Shown: positions 23,025 through 31,473, counted from the first letter of the stretch. The stretch: 35,160 nucleotides of DNA from an uncultured Clostridia bacterium (GCA_947365965.1 CANAZG010000022.1:1-35160), one strand, 5' to 3'. A program made the numbers and translations. The notes: generated from the letters alone by a model not told the origin.

Positions 23025-24371
23025 CTACTGCTCCGCCATCATGTCCATCATGAGATCCAGGTACTCCCCGTTCCGGTACACCCGGATGGGCACCTGATCC
23101 CCCACAGAGAGATCCCGGCGGATGGCGAGAATCTGCTCCGTGCTGGTGACCCGCTGGTTGTTGAAGGCCACCACATAGTCCCCCTCCCGCAGGCCGGCCA
23201 GATCCCCGGTGAGCCCCTCAAACACCTCCTCCACCCGGAGGGCGCTGGCGCCATCGGGCAGGGTTTCGGGGATGCGGGAGATGCTCACCCCCAGAACAGG
23301 CTGCGGCTGGAGCTGGCCGAAGGCAATGAGCTCATTGACCCAGCGCAGGGCCAGACTGGAGGGCACGGCGAAGCCCAGGCCCTCGATGGTGTCGTACTCG
23401 CTCATCATCTTGATGGTGTTCACCCCCACCACCTGACCGTACTGGTTGATAAGGGGGCCGCCGGAGTTGCCGGAGTTGAGGGCGGCGGTGGTCTGGATAA
23501 GGGTCATGGTCACCCCGTCCACGTCCACATCCCGGTTGATGGCGGAGACAATGCCGCTGGTCAGGGTGTTGCGCAGCTCCACCCCCAGGGGATTGCCGAT
23601 GGCATAGGCCGGGTCCCCCACCTGGAGGTCGTCGCTGACCCCGAATTGGGCCGCAGGCAGGTCCTTTCCGCTGACCTTCAGCACCGCCAGATCCACGTCC
23701 TCGTCGCAGCCCACCAAGCGGGCGTCATAGCTGGTGTCCACGCCGTAACTGTCCGTAATCAACACCGTGCAGGCGCTGCACCCCTCAATGACATGGCTGT
23801 TGGTGAGCACGTAGCCGTCCTCGCTGAAGATGATGCCCGTACCCACGCTCCGGTAGTTCCCCTGGTGACCCAGCACGGTCACCGTGGAGGGGGTGACCTG
23901 CTCGTAGATCTCCGACGGGCTCAGCGCCGGCAGGTCTCCGGCGGGGACCAGACTGAGCCGGTAGGGGCCGCCGGTGGGATAGCGGCGGATCGTGGTCTCC
24001 TTTTTCGTTGTCTCCTGGTCAAAGTAGTAGTAGTCCCCCTCCGGGGGGCCGTAGCGGTAGTCGTCCGGCTCCTGGCTTTCCTCGGGGAGGGCCCAGCCGT
24101 ACTGGCTCACATACCAGATCCCCGTGCCCAGGCACACCAGGGCCACCAGCAGGGACACGCCCACAAAGAGGCGCACCCCCCACCGGCCCTTTCTCTCTCT
24201 CTCCGGCGGGCTCTCCCTCCGGGGCGGGGCCTGCTCCCCCTGAAAGGGATCCCGCATACAGGGCGGCAGCTCCCGCTCATAGCGCAGGATCACCGGCTGG
24301 GCCAGATTTTCCTGCTGGCGGTAGGTGAGCACCACCTCCAGGTCCTCCCGGCGAGTCAGATTGTCACACAC
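23025..24371 (-). CDS. Membrane-anchored HtrA/DegP-type serine protease with PDZ domain
   Basis: A 448-residue protein: a long cytoplasmic N-terminal part (1-63), one membrane helix (about 65-88), a linker with many Tyr and Asp, then the trypsin-like domain. Catalytic triad: His193 in LTNSHVIEG, Asp227 in DEDVDLAVLK, Ser303 in NSGNSGGPL. A PDZ domain covers about 350-445 (GVSISRI, LAGLREGDYVVAFNNQRV). Such proteases remove misfolded extracytoplasmic proteins. The start is GTG 24371, overlapping the kinase stop by 8 bases, with GGGGGG upstream. Proximity to a two-component pair suggests an envelope stress module like CssRS-HtrA or CiaRH-HtrA (inference). Confidence 0.93.
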   Translation of the reverse strand: MCDNLTRREDLEVVLTYRQQENLAQPVILRYERELPPCMRDPFQGEQAPPRRESPPERERKGRWGVRLFVGVSLLVALVCLGTGIWYVSQYGWALPEESQEPDDYRYGPPEGDYYYFDQETTKKETTIRRYPTGGPYRLSLVPAGDLPALSPSEIYEQVTPSTVTVLGHQGNYRSVGTGIIFSEDGYVLTNSHVIEGCSACTVLITDSYGVDTSYDARLVGCDEDVDLAVLKVSGKDLPAAQFGVSDDLQVGDPAYAIGNPLGVELRNTLTSGIVSAINRDVDVDGVTMTLIQTTAALNSGNSGGPLINQYGQVVGVNTIKMMSEYDTIEGLGFAVPSSLALRWVNELIAFGQLQPQPVLGVSISRIPETLPDGASALRVEEVFEGLTGDLAGLREGDYVVAFNNQRVTSTEQILAIRRDLSVGDQVPIRVYRNGEYLDLMMDMMAEQ

Positions 24372-25827
24372 TCTTTGTCCCCCCTTTTTCTTCGGCCAGC
24401 TGGACGGTGAAGGAGAAGGTGGTCACCCCGTCCTGGCTGGCGGCGGTGATCTTCTCCCGGTGCTGCTCCAGAATGGTGCGCACGATATACAGTCCCAGGC
24501 CCACCCCGTCCTTGTCCTCGCTGCGGGACTTGTCGGACTTGTGGAACCGCTCGAACAGCAGCGGAAGCTCCTCCGGCGGAATGGTCTGCCCGGTGTTGCG
24601 CACCGTAACCAGAGCCTTTTCCCCCCGCTTCTCCAGGCCCAGGAAGAGGGTGCTGCCCTGGACGGCGAACTTGGCCGCGTTCTCCAGGAGGTTGTAGACC
24701 ACCTGGGTGAGCAGATCGTTGTCCCCCAGCACGATCACCGGATCCTCGGGAATCTCCACGTCCACGTCCAGCCCCCGGGCGGTGATCTTTTTCTCCATGC
24801 TCACCAGCACCCGCCGCATGGACTCGGAGAGGTCGAAGGCCGTCTTCTGCTTGATGAGGTCCAGGCTCTGGAGCTGGCTCACGTCCAGCATCCGCCGCAC
24901 CAGACGGCTCAGCCGCCGGCTCTCGGCGGAGATGATGGAGAGGTACTGCCGCTCCTCCTCCGGGGAAATGACTCCGTCCAGAATGCCGTCGGCGTAGCCG
25001 GCAATGGTGGTCATGGGGGTCTTCAGCTCGTGGGAGATGTTGGCAATGAACTCCCGGCGCTGCTGCTCGGTCTTTTGCAGGGAGTCCGCCATGGCGTTGA
25101 AGGCGTCGATGAGCTCGCCGGTCTCGTCGTCCCGGCCCGTGTTGTGGACCCGGGCGTCAAAGTTGCCGTCCGCGAAGCGCCGGGCTGCGGCGGCCATATC
25201 CCGGATGGGCTTGGTCTGCTGCATGGCGGTGGTGGCGGAGGCCACAAAGGCGATGAGGAGCACGGTGATGGCGGTCATGCCGAAGATGCCCATGAAGGCG
25301 CCCCACATTTCCGTCATGGCGTTGGGCTCGGCCATGGCCATGATGGGACCCACCACGGAGCCGCTCTCGGCCTTGCGGGCGGGAAGGGCCACCACGAAGC
25401 GGGGCTTCTCGTAGATGCCCAGGTCCGTGACCCCGGCGTAGACCTCCCCGCGGACCAGACGGCCGTTGATCTCCTCCGGCAGGGGGAGCTCCAGGGTCTC
25501 CAGGGTCTGATCTGTGGTGATGAACTGATTCAGGCCGGGGAGGATGATGATGAAGTCGGTGCCGCTCATCTTCTCGGCCACGGTGAGGATGTCCTTCATC
25601 TCCCGGCGGGTCTGGTCCCAGGAGTGGAGGAGGGAGGGATCGTCATAGGCAGTCACCGCCAGCTGCGCAATGGCCTCCACCTTGTCCTCCAGCTCGCCCC
25701 GCTTCTCACTCATGATATAGCTGTATGTGAGGGCGAAGAAGGAGGCCCCCAGCAGCACCAGGGTCAGGGCCACCATGCCCACGGTGACCGTAAAGGTGCG
25801 CCAATAGATGCCTTTGAATCTGCTCAT
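24364..25827 (-). CDS. Sensor histidine kinase (HAMP-HisKA-HATPase)
   Basis: A 487-residue membrane kinase. Helix 1 spans about residues 13-37; an extracellular sensor of about 135 residues follows; helix 2 spans about 176-200. HAMP is about 202-255 (QTKPIRDMAAAARRFADGNF). HisKA has the H-box NISHELKTPMTTIAGYADG with phosphoacceptor His266. The ATPase has LLTQVVYNLLENAAKFA (N box), DGVGLGLYIVRTILEQH (G1) and TTFSFTVQL. All catalytic motifs are intact. The gene lies 71 bp after the response regulator and overlaps the protease, so the three form one operon. The signal is not evident from sequence. Confidence 0.95.
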   Translation of the reverse strand: MSRFKGIYWRTFTVTVGMVALTLVLLGASFFALTYSYIMSEKRGELEDKVEAIAQLAVTAYDDPSLLHSWDQTRREMKDILTVAEKMSGTDFIIILPGLNQFITTDQTLETLELPLPEEINGRLVRGEVYAGVTDLGIYEKPRFVVALPARKAESGSVVGPIMAMAEPNAMTEMWGAFMGIFGMTAITVLLIAFVASATTAMQQTKPIRDMAAAARRFADGNFDARVHNTGRDDETGELIDAFNAMADSLQKTEQQRREFIANISHELKTPMTTIAGYADGILDGVISPEEERQYLSIISAESRRLSRLVRRMLDVSQLQSLDLIKQKTAFDLSESMRRVLVSMEKKITARGLDVDVEIPEDPVIVLGDNDLLTQVVYNLLENAAKFAVQGSTLFLGLEKRGEKALVTVRNTGQTIPPEELPLLFERFHKSDKSRSEDKDGVGLGLYIVRTILEQHREKITAASQDGVTTFSFTVQLAEEKGGTKSV

Positions 25828-25898
25828 CGCGGTTCCTTTCTGATCGGATGGCGGCCTGCCGGCGGCCCCGGGGGATGCGGCGCTTTTGGGCGGAGCGC

Positions 25899-26585
25899 CT
25901 ATTTTCCCGCCACCTCGAATTTATACCCCACGCCCCAGACGGTTTTCAGGGCCCACTGGGGGGACACGTTCTCCACCTTCTCCCGCAGCCGCTTGATATG
26001 AACATCCACGGTGCGGCTGTCGCCGAAGTAGTCAAACCCCCAGACCTCGTCCAGGAGCTGATTTCTGGTGTACACCCGGTTGGGGGTGGAGGCCAGATGG
26101 TAGAGCAGCTCCAGCTCCTTGGGGGGCGTGTCCACCTTCTTCCCGTCCACGGTGAGCTCATAGGAGTCCAGGTTGATCTCCAGCTTGTCAAACACCAGCC
26201 GCTTGCGGGTGTCCTCGGGGATCTCCGTGCGCCGCAGCACGGCGTTGATGCGGGCAATGAGCTCCTTCATCTCAAAGGGCTTGACAATGTAGTCGTCCGC
26301 CCCCATCTCCAGGCCCTGGATGCGGTCAAAGACCTCGCTCTTGGCGGTAATCATGATAATCGGGGTCCGGCTGGTCTCCCGGATCTTGCCGCACACGGCC
26401 CAGCCGTCCATCACCGGCAGCATCAAATCCAGCAGCACCATGTCCGGCTGCATGGCCCGGAAGGCCTCCACCGCGCTGCCGCCGTCAAAGACGGCCTGGA
26501 TCTCAAAGCCCTCCTTCTCCAGATACATCCGGATCAGATCGGAGATATTGTGGTCGTCCTCCACCACGAGAATCTTTCTTGCCAT
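25899..26585 (-). CDS. OmpR/PhoB-family response regulator
   Basis: A 228-residue regulator. Receiver domain: VVEDDHN acidic pocket (D10, D11), phosphoacceptor Asp53 in VLLDLMLP, ITAK, and Lys102 in YIVKPFEMKEL. The C-terminal winged helix shows TPPKELELLYHLASTPNRVYTR, LLDEVWGFDYFGDSRTVDVH and WALKTVWGVGYKFEV. Start ATG 26585 with GGAGGA about 9 bases upstream is preferred over an in-frame ATG ten codons earlier. The partner kinase is next. Tandem TATAAT boxes with poor -35 matches upstream fit activator-dependent control, possibly by the regulator itself (inference). Confidence 0.95.
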   Translation of the reverse strand: MARKILVVEDDHNISDLIRMYLEKEGFEIQAVFDGGSAVEAFRAMQPDMVLLDLMLPVMDGWAVCGKIRETSRTPIIMITAKSEVFDRIQGLEMGADDYIVKPFEMKELIARINAVLRRTEIPEDTRKRLVFDKLEINLDSYELTVDGKKVDTPPKELELLYHLASTPNRVYTRNQLLDEVWGFDYFGDSRTVDVHIKRLREKVENVSPQWALKTVWGVGYKFEVAGK

Positions 26586-26644
26586 AGGCTTCCTCCCGCC
26601 CCGCAGCGGCAGCATACGGGGACTTCAATGTGGTAATCACCCCA

Positions 26645-26669
26645 ATTATACCCCAAAAGGGGAATTATA
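26645..26669 (-). promoter_or_regulatory. Tandem TATAAT boxes upstream of the response regulator
   Basis: On the minus strand TATAAT occurs at 26669-26664 and 26650-26645, separated by the palindrome CCCCTTTTGGGG. Neither has a good -35 hexamer at 16-18 bases, which would suit an activator-dependent promoter. Confidence 0.4.
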
Positions 26670-26686
26670 CTTGAACTTTCTGTAAA

Positions 26687-27799
26687 TTAGGCGGTCAGCC
26701 GCCAGGCGCTGAGCCGGTAGCCCCCGGCGTCCAGATCCTCCAGAAGGGCCTCCAGGCCCCCCAGGCCGCTCCCATCGCCCCCCAGGCCCACCGCCACGTC
26801 CTCCCGGTACCGGCTGATGGACCGCAGAAGGGCGGCGGCCTGACCGGCCCGGTCCAGGTCCCCGGAGGCGGCGATCTGGGCCGTCACCCGGACACAGCCC
26901 AGCTGGGAGAGGAGATCCTCCGCCTCGTCCCCGCACCACACCAGCTCCAGCCAGGAGCAGGCGGCCTGCCACAGGAGCTCCCGGGCCCGGATGATCTCCT
27001 CCTCCATCTCCGCCTCCGTCTCCCCCAGGGGCTGGAGGGCCACGCCGTGGCCCCCGGCCACCAGGGCCCGGACCAGATCCGCCTGCTCCATCTCCTGGGC
27101 CGTGAGCAGGAAGGTGGCCTGCCGGTCCCCCAGGCGGTCCAGAAGCGCCAATGTCTCCTCCGGGGACTGGCTGTCGATGATGAGATAGATCTTCTGTCCC
27201 TCCGCCGCCAGGGGGGGATCCTCGGTCTGGGACGGTCCGCCGCCGGGTCCCTCCTCGGCGGCGGTGACCGCCCGCTCATACTCGCTGTAGCGGGTCCGCA
27301 TCTGGCTGGCCGCGTCCACGAACTCCCGGTCCGTCAGCACGGCGCTGGCGCTGGTGACCCGGATAAGGGGCACGATATCCGTCTCCGTCTTGCTCCAGCG
27401 CAGGCCGAAGCGGCTGCACACCAGGGGCAGGGGGAAGAAGATCACGCCGCCCCGCTCGATGGCGTAGCCGTTGTAGGAGTTGCCGTAGCGGTCCGTGGTG
27501 GTCTGGGCTTCCAGGTCAAAGCGGAGGTCGATCTTGGCGTTGTAGAGCATGGCCTGATTGGCGTTGTAGATGCGGGCGTAGTTCACCCCCAGGTCTGTGC
27601 CCTCGAAGAGGCGGCTGGACACGTACCACACCCCGCCGTAGAGAAAGGGCATGGTCTCGCTGTTCAGCTCCAGCAGCTGCTCGTTGACTGCGGTAAAATA
27701 GACCCCTGAGAGCACCGCGCGTCCCTCTTGGGGCCCCAGCCCCAGGGCCAGGAGCAGAACCAGGAACCAGGCCGCCAAGCGGCGTTTCCAGCGCTTCAT
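26687..27799 (-). CDS. Secreted protein with degenerate polysaccharide-deacetylase-like domain
   Basis: A 370-residue protein with a signal peptide (MKRWKRRLAAWFLVLLLALG, cleavage near residue 28). Residues about 30-160 resemble the copper-amine-oxidase N-terminal/stalk type of wall-associated domain (AVNEQLLELNSETMPFLYGGVWYVSSRLF). Residues about 200-365 follow the NodB deacetylase plan: KIYLIIDSQSPEETLALLDRL, RQATFLLTAQEM, LVRALVAGGHGVALQPLG. The catalytic Asp-Asp (TFDDG) reads IDSQ, and the metal histidines (HTxxH) read LQPLG, so it is probably a catalytically dead fold, perhaps glycan-binding. It precedes the two-component operon. The assignment of the fold is by pattern only. Confidence 0.75.
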   Translation of the reverse strand: MKRWKRRLAAWFLVLLLALGLGPQEGRAVLSGVYFTAVNEQLLELNSETMPFLYGGVWYVSSRLFEGTDLGVNYARIYNANQAMLYNAKIDLRFDLEAQTTTDRYGNSYNGYAIERGGVIFFPLPLVCSRFGLRWSKTETDIVPLIRVTSASAVLTDREFVDAASQMRTRYSEYERAVTAAEEGPGGGPSQTEDPPLAAEGQKIYLIIDSQSPEETLALLDRLGDRQATFLLTAQEMEQADLVRALVAGGHGVALQPLGETEAEMEEEIIRARELLWQAACSWLELVWCGDEAEDLLSQLGCVRVTAQIAASGDLDRAGQAAALLRSISRYREDVAVGLGGDGSGLGGLEALLEDLDAGGYRLSAWRLTA

Positions 27800-27833
27800 A
27801 CCGTCCCTCCAGAAAAATCAGAAGTAAGAACCC

Positions 27834-27893
27834 GCACGCACAAGGGCCGTCCCGGCGGGAGACAGCCCCGCCGGCATCCCCCGGTGTGCATAC
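27834..27893 (-). promoter_or_regulatory. Structured 5' leader of the deacetylase-like gene
   Basis: In the minus-strand RNA, GUAUGCACA (27893-27885) pairs with UGUGCGUGC (27842-27834) over 9 bp, two of them G-U. Inside, an 8-bp GC hairpin CCGGCGGG/CCCGCCGG occupies 27874-27852. The wobble pairs form only in the minus-strand transcript, which supports an RNA role. It ends about 35 bases before the start codon. No known riboswitch class was recognised. Confidence 0.5.
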
Positions 27894-27920
27894 AGATTCT
27901 GAGAAAAAAGTCTTTCCCGC

Positions 27921-27947
27921 AGTGTATCACAAGATGCTGTTTGTCAA
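27921..27947 (-). promoter_or_regulatory. Possible promoter of the deacetylase-like gene
   Basis: On the minus strand TTGACA 27947-27942 and an extended -10 TGATACACT (TACACT at 27926-27921). The 15-base spacer is short. The predicted start lies just before the structured leader. A stem-loop (GGGGG/CCCCC plus TTTCA/TGAAA, 27948-27978) lies immediately upstream and may end transcripts from the HExxH gene. Confidence 0.45.
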
Positions 27948-28026
27948 GGGGGCTTTCACCCAAAAGATGAAATCCCCCGACAAACCGGAAACCGTCTGCT
28001 TTTTCCTGTGCCAAAATCAAGGAAGC

Positions 28027-28962
28027 TCAGGATTGGCGGTATTTTGCCGCCATTTCTTGACAGCTCTCTGCAAAAAGTGACTGGGCAGCTGTCTGCACCG
28101 TCTCAACAGGGATTTCAACCAGTCTGCCGCGGTCTCTTTTTTGACGTATCTCAAATTCTCTTACAATGCGTTCAGCGGACAGTCCATGCCCGTTGTCTGC
28201 TCTTGTTGTGTCGGCCTGACCCAAGAAACGCTCCAGCATCCTCCGTTCTCGGGAATAAATCAGCTCCACCAGCTTGGCCCGGTATTCCAGCTCCTCGTTT
28301 GTAATGCCCTTATAATGGGTCTGGTCCATGGCATGCTGGGCCTCGTGCTTCAGGAGGGACACTTGGAAATTCTCTGATTCCAGATCATAGGCAGTTCTGA
28401 CACAGTGAATCAAACCGTCGCCGTTGGACCATCCGCCGGTACCTGTTTCACCGAAGGAAATGTAATCCAGCCAGCTTTTCATGATGAACCCGTCCAGAAA
28501 TTTAACAGCATAGTCCTGCGTGCCCTCCGGCAGCTCCACCTTGTAGCGCCTCAGTTCCTCGTCCTTCCATATATAGGGACCGTAATACCCGCTGGTTCGT
28601 CCCATCAGGGCGTGGAAGGACTTCTGACGGAACGCGTCCCCGGCCATTTCCTCCAATTTGTCCAGCGAAAAATCGGACACAGTCTGGAACAGTTCTGCCA
28701 GCCGTTCCCGCAGCCGCTGGGCGGCCTCCTCAGCAGAGAGCTCCAGATAAAAGACATCCCGGTAATACTTCTGATAGACCAGGAGAATCTCGTTCAGCTC
28801 CGCATCTGCATCATAAGTCAGGTAGTGCTCTTTTTGAAACAAAGCCACGCCCTTTTCATAGAGCGCCGCCGTCTCCGGGAACTGCTCCCAATACGTCATT
28901 GCTGCCCGAAGGTTCCCCTTTACCAGCATCCCGCGCAGGGTATCCTTCTCAAATTTCTCCAT
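28027..28962 (-). CDS. HExxH-motif protein, putative zinc metallopeptidase, family unknown
   Basis: A 311-residue soluble protein with no signal peptide or membrane segment. The only functional mark is LLKHEAQHAMDQ (H206, E207, H210), a zincin motif; Glu224/Glu225 in the following helix (TNEELEYRAKLVE) could be the third ligand. The N-terminal half is helical and charged. I start at ATG 28962, with TTTGGAGA about 10 bases upstream and a good promoter at 29028-29000; an in-frame ATG 22 codons earlier lies on the promoter. Base composition is clearly more AT-rich than that of the neighbours, and the gene stands alone, so horizontal gain is possible. I do not recognise the family. Confidence 0.8.
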   Translation of the reverse strand: MEKFEKDTLRGMLVKGNLRAAMTYWEQFPETAALYEKGVALFQKEHYLTYDADAELNEILLVYQKYYRDVFYLELSAEEAAQRLRERLAELFQTVSDFSLDKLEEMAGDAFRQKSFHALMGRTSGYYGPYIWKDEELRRYKVELPEGTQDYAVKFLDGFIMKSWLDYISFGETGTGGWSNGDGLIHCVRTAYDLESENFQVSLLKHEAQHAMDQTHYKGITNEELEYRAKLVELIYSRERRMLERFLGQADTTRADNGHGLSAERIVREFEIRQKRDRGRLVEIPVETVQTAAQSLFAESCQEMAAKYRQS

Positions 28963-28999
28963 AGCACAAATTCTCCAAATCCGCATTTGCCATGAGCCA

Positions 29000-29028
29000 A
29001 GTATACCATCAATACGGAGGACATTCAA
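29000..29028 (-). promoter_or_regulatory. Promoter of the HExxH gene
   Basis: On the minus strand TTGAAT 29028-29023, a 17-base spacer and TATACT 29005-29000. Confidence 0.65.
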
Positions 29029-29112
29029 CCCTCATTTGCGGGGCAGGCATTGCTCACCCCTACAGGAGGCCACGTTTTTGAGAGGATGGATTTCCCCCGG
29101 GATTTCCTCGGC

Positions 29113-29715
29113 TCAGCCATCCCCTGCCGTCTCCGCCGCCAGGGCAAAAAACTCCTCCCGGGTGTACAGCACGTTCACCGCCTCCAGCAGGGCGTTGGTG
29201 CTCATCCGCTGCGGCAGCCTGAGCCGACGCAGAAGAGCCTCCCGCTTTGCGCCGCTGTTGGGCGCGCCGGTAAGGCCCAGCTGGTAGAAGTCCGCCTTGG
29301 TGACGCCCCGGCGCTCCGCCGCCGGGCCGGCCTCCTCCTCGAAGGTGGCCCCCGCCCGCTCCAGGGCCTGGAGCAGCACTGCGGGGCCCATGCCCTCCAC
29401 CCCCAGCTTCCCCTCCCGGCCCGGGGCGGACTTCCGCCGCTCCTTGCCGTACACGTCGGGGATGTAGGCCTGCTTGAGCCGGTCTTTGGGGATGGCCCCC
29501 TTGAGGAAATTCCGGATGACGAATCCCGCCCCGTCGCTGTCTGTGAGCAGGATCAGGCCCCGCTCCTCCGCCAGCCGCCGCAGAAGGGCCAGCCGCTCCC
29601 TGTCGTTGAAGACGCCGAATCCCCGGGTCTCCACCACGGTGGCGTCCACCACCTGCCGCAGGGCGTTCTTGTCGTACCGGCCCTCCACCACGATCACCTC
29701 ACGGACCCGCCGCAT
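29113..29715 (-). CDS. rnmV: Ribonuclease M5-type Toprim protein (DUF4093 type)
   Basis: RNase M5 matures 5S rRNA in Firmicutes. The 200-residue protein begins with a Toprim domain: EVIVVEGRYDKNAL with the catalytic glutamate, FGVFNDRERLALL, and LILLTDSDGAG with the DxD metal site. IPDVYGKERRKS and GVEGMGPAVLLQALERAG follow, as in clostridial M5/DUF4093 proteins, and a C-terminal helical part ends in LLEAVNVLYTREEF. Start ATG 29715 has AAGGAGGAG about 8 bases upstream. It follows holA by 32 bp and closes the comEC operon. The gene symbol is by homology class; ksgA, its usual Bacillus partner, is not here. Confidence 0.88.
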   Translation of the reverse strand: MRRVREVIVVEGRYDKNALRQVVDATVVETRGFGVFNDRERLALLRRLAEERGLILLTDSDGAGFVIRNFLKGAIPKDRLKQAYIPDVYGKERRKSAPGREGKLGVEGMGPAVLLQALERAGATFEEEAGPAAERRGVTKADFYQLGLTGAPNSGAKREALLRRLRLPQRMSTNALLEAVNVLYTREEFFALAAETAGDG

Positions 29716-29747
29716 GTCTACTCCTCCTTGCTGTGCAGTTCTCACCA

Positions 29748-30806
29748 TCAGTCCACGGCTGTCTTGGCCAGCTCCATGAGCAGCAGCTTCAGCTCTCCGG
29801 CTCCGTCCGCGCCGCTCACGCTCTTGATCCGCAGATCCGTCTCGCAGCACCGCCGCACCGCCCGGGCGCACCAGGCCCGGCTCACCCGGCGGGCGTTGTC
29901 CAGCAGGAGCTTGGCCGGATAGTCCGAGCGCATGTTCCACTGCTCCATGAGCCAGTACCGATCCCTGCCGGTATCCAGGGCGATCCGGGCGCTGTGGAGG
30001 CGGCGCAGCTCCCCGCCCATGAGGCTCAGGAGCATAAAGGGCTCCTGCTGCAAGGTAAGCAGCTGTCCCAGCAGCTCCGCCGCCCGGTCAAACTCCCCCT
30101 TGGACACCGCCCGGGTCATGTCGTACACCTGGGCCTCCACCACCGGCGAGGCCACCGCGTCGATGTCCTTCACAGTGATCCGCTCCCCCTGGGCGTAAGC
30201 GGCGATTTTGGCGATCTCCGGGATCAGCTGGTTCATGAGGGAGCCGCAGGTGAAGAGCAGGTGCTCCGCCGTGGGAACGTCAATGGTGTGGCCTGTGGCC
30301 TTCAGGCGGCGGGCCACCCAGCCCATCAGCTGGTTCTGGTTCAAGGGCTGGAATTTCACCTCCCGCACATGCCCGGAGAGGGCCGCGTACAGCTTTTTAT
30401 AGGTCTTGTTGGGCTTGTACTCCAGAAGGTCGTACACCAGCACCAGACAGCAGTAGGGGGGCAGGTCCTCCAGCAGGGCGATGAGCCCTTTGCGCTGCTC
30501 CTCCGGCAGCTTGTACACGTCGTAGTCCACCACCTGCACCATGGTCCGCTCCGCCATCATGGGCATGGCCTCCACGGCCTCCGTCAGAGCCTGGACCGTC
30601 AGGCCCTTGCCCTCCAGCTTATGGAAGTTAAAGGCCTCGAACCCCTCCGGCACCAGCTGGCGGCGGATCTCCGACAGGCAGAACTCCCGCAGGTAGCTCT
30701 CCTCGCCGTAGAAGAGGTAGGCCGGGGCCAGGGTCCCCGCCGCCATGTCGGCGCGGAGCTGGGTATAGGCCGCGCCCTCGTTCTGACTGCTCTTTTTCAC
30801 CGCCAT
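29748..30806 (-). CDS. holA: DNA polymerase III delta subunit HolA
   Basis: Delta is the clamp-loader subunit that opens the sliding clamp. The 352-residue protein shows the family pattern: APAYLFYGEESYLREFCLSEIRRQL at the start, FHKLEGKGLTVQALTEAVEAMPM, RTMVQVVDYDVYKL, VLVYDLLEYKPNK, a middle domain with LLFTCGSLMNQLIPEIAKIAAYA, and the C-terminal oligomerisation helices. In many Firmicutes holA follows comEC; here two restriction-modification genes lie between them. ATG 30806 is 4 bp after the methyltransferase stop and has AGGGATAAGG upstream, so translation is probably coupled. Confidence 0.95.
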   Translation of the reverse strand: MAVKKSSQNEGAAYTQLRADMAAGTLAPAYLFYGEESYLREFCLSEIRRQLVPEGFEAFNFHKLEGKGLTVQALTEAVEAMPMMAERTMVQVVDYDVYKLPEEQRKGLIALLEDLPPYCCLVLVYDLLEYKPNKTYKKLYAALSGHVREVKFQPLNQNQLMGWVARRLKATGHTIDVPTAEHLLFTCGSLMNQLIPEIAKIAAYAQGERITVKDIDAVASPVVEAQVYDMTRAVSKGEFDRAAELLGQLLTLQQEPFMLLSLMGGELRRLHSARIALDTGRDRYWLMEQWNMRSDYPAKLLLDNARRVSRAWCARAVRRCCETDLRIKSVSGADGAGELKLLLMELAKTAVD

Positions 30807-30810
30807 GGCC

Positions 30811-31470
30811 TTATCCCTCCGTCCTTGACGCCACCGTGTGGTTGGCGTAGGTGCTCCAGGTGGGCTCGTAGTCCGCCGTGGCCTGATTGCCCCACAGGTC
30901 CCAGCCTGGCCGGCTGCCCCGGGCGAAGAGCTCCAGAAAGGGGGCGGGGGAGCACCGCTCGATAAGGCCGATGAACTCGTCCGGCTTCCGGGAGTGCTCC
31001 CGCTTGATGGCCCGGATGAGATTCACCTGGCTCCGCCCCGGGTCCAGGGTCCGGTTCTTCTCCCCCCGTATGCCGAAGAGGAGGATCTCTGTCACATTCC
31101 GGAAGTAGAACCCCACCCCCCGGCCGTCGGGCATGCCGTCCTTGCGGACCTTCTCCCAGATGATGTTGGTCTTGTACTCGAATCCCCAGGCCTCCATCAC
31201 CTCCAGGCCCTGGGGCAGCAGGGCGTTGGGCACCCAGAGGTAGAGGTGGCTCTTCTCGTCCGCCGCCTCGGCCACGGGCAGACGGCAGATCTCCGGCACG
31301 GTCATGGTGCTGTAGCGGCTCAGCCGCTTGTGCTCCGGGGCCACCTTGCCGGTCCGGTTCTGGAACTGCCAGGGCGGGTCCGCGTAGATGGTCCTGTACC
31401 GCTTTCCCGCCGTAAAGGCCCGGAAATCCGCAATGGTCCGCTCCAGCTCGGTCATCTTTGTGTTCTCCAT
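30811..31470 (-). CDS. MT-A70-family N6-adenine DNA methyltransferase
   Basis: A 219-residue methyltransferase. YRTIYADPPWQF has the catalytic DPPW at 31-34. STMTVPEICRLPV, HLYLWVPNALLPQGLEVMEAWGFEYKTNIIWEK and FRNVTEILLFGIRG are the usual MT-A70 blocks, and ELFARGSRPGWDLWGNQ is the SAM-binding end. The family includes eukaryotic METTL3 and bacterial modification enzymes such as M.MunI. It follows the BglII/BstYI-type endonuclease gene by 3 bp, so it should protect the same site by methylating adenine. There is no separate target-recognition domain, which suits a short palindromic site. Confidence 0.92.
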   Translation of the reverse strand: MENTKMTELERTIADFRAFTAGKRYRTIYADPPWQFQNRTGKVAPEHKRLSRYSTMTVPEICRLPVAEAADEKSHLYLWVPNALLPQGLEVMEAWGFEYKTNIIWEKVRKDGMPDGRGVGFYFRNVTEILLFGIRGEKNRTLDPGRSQVNLIRAIKREHSRKPDEFIGLIERCSPAPFLELFARGSRPGWDLWGNQATADYEPTWSTYANHTVASRTEG

Positions 31471-31473
31471 AGC

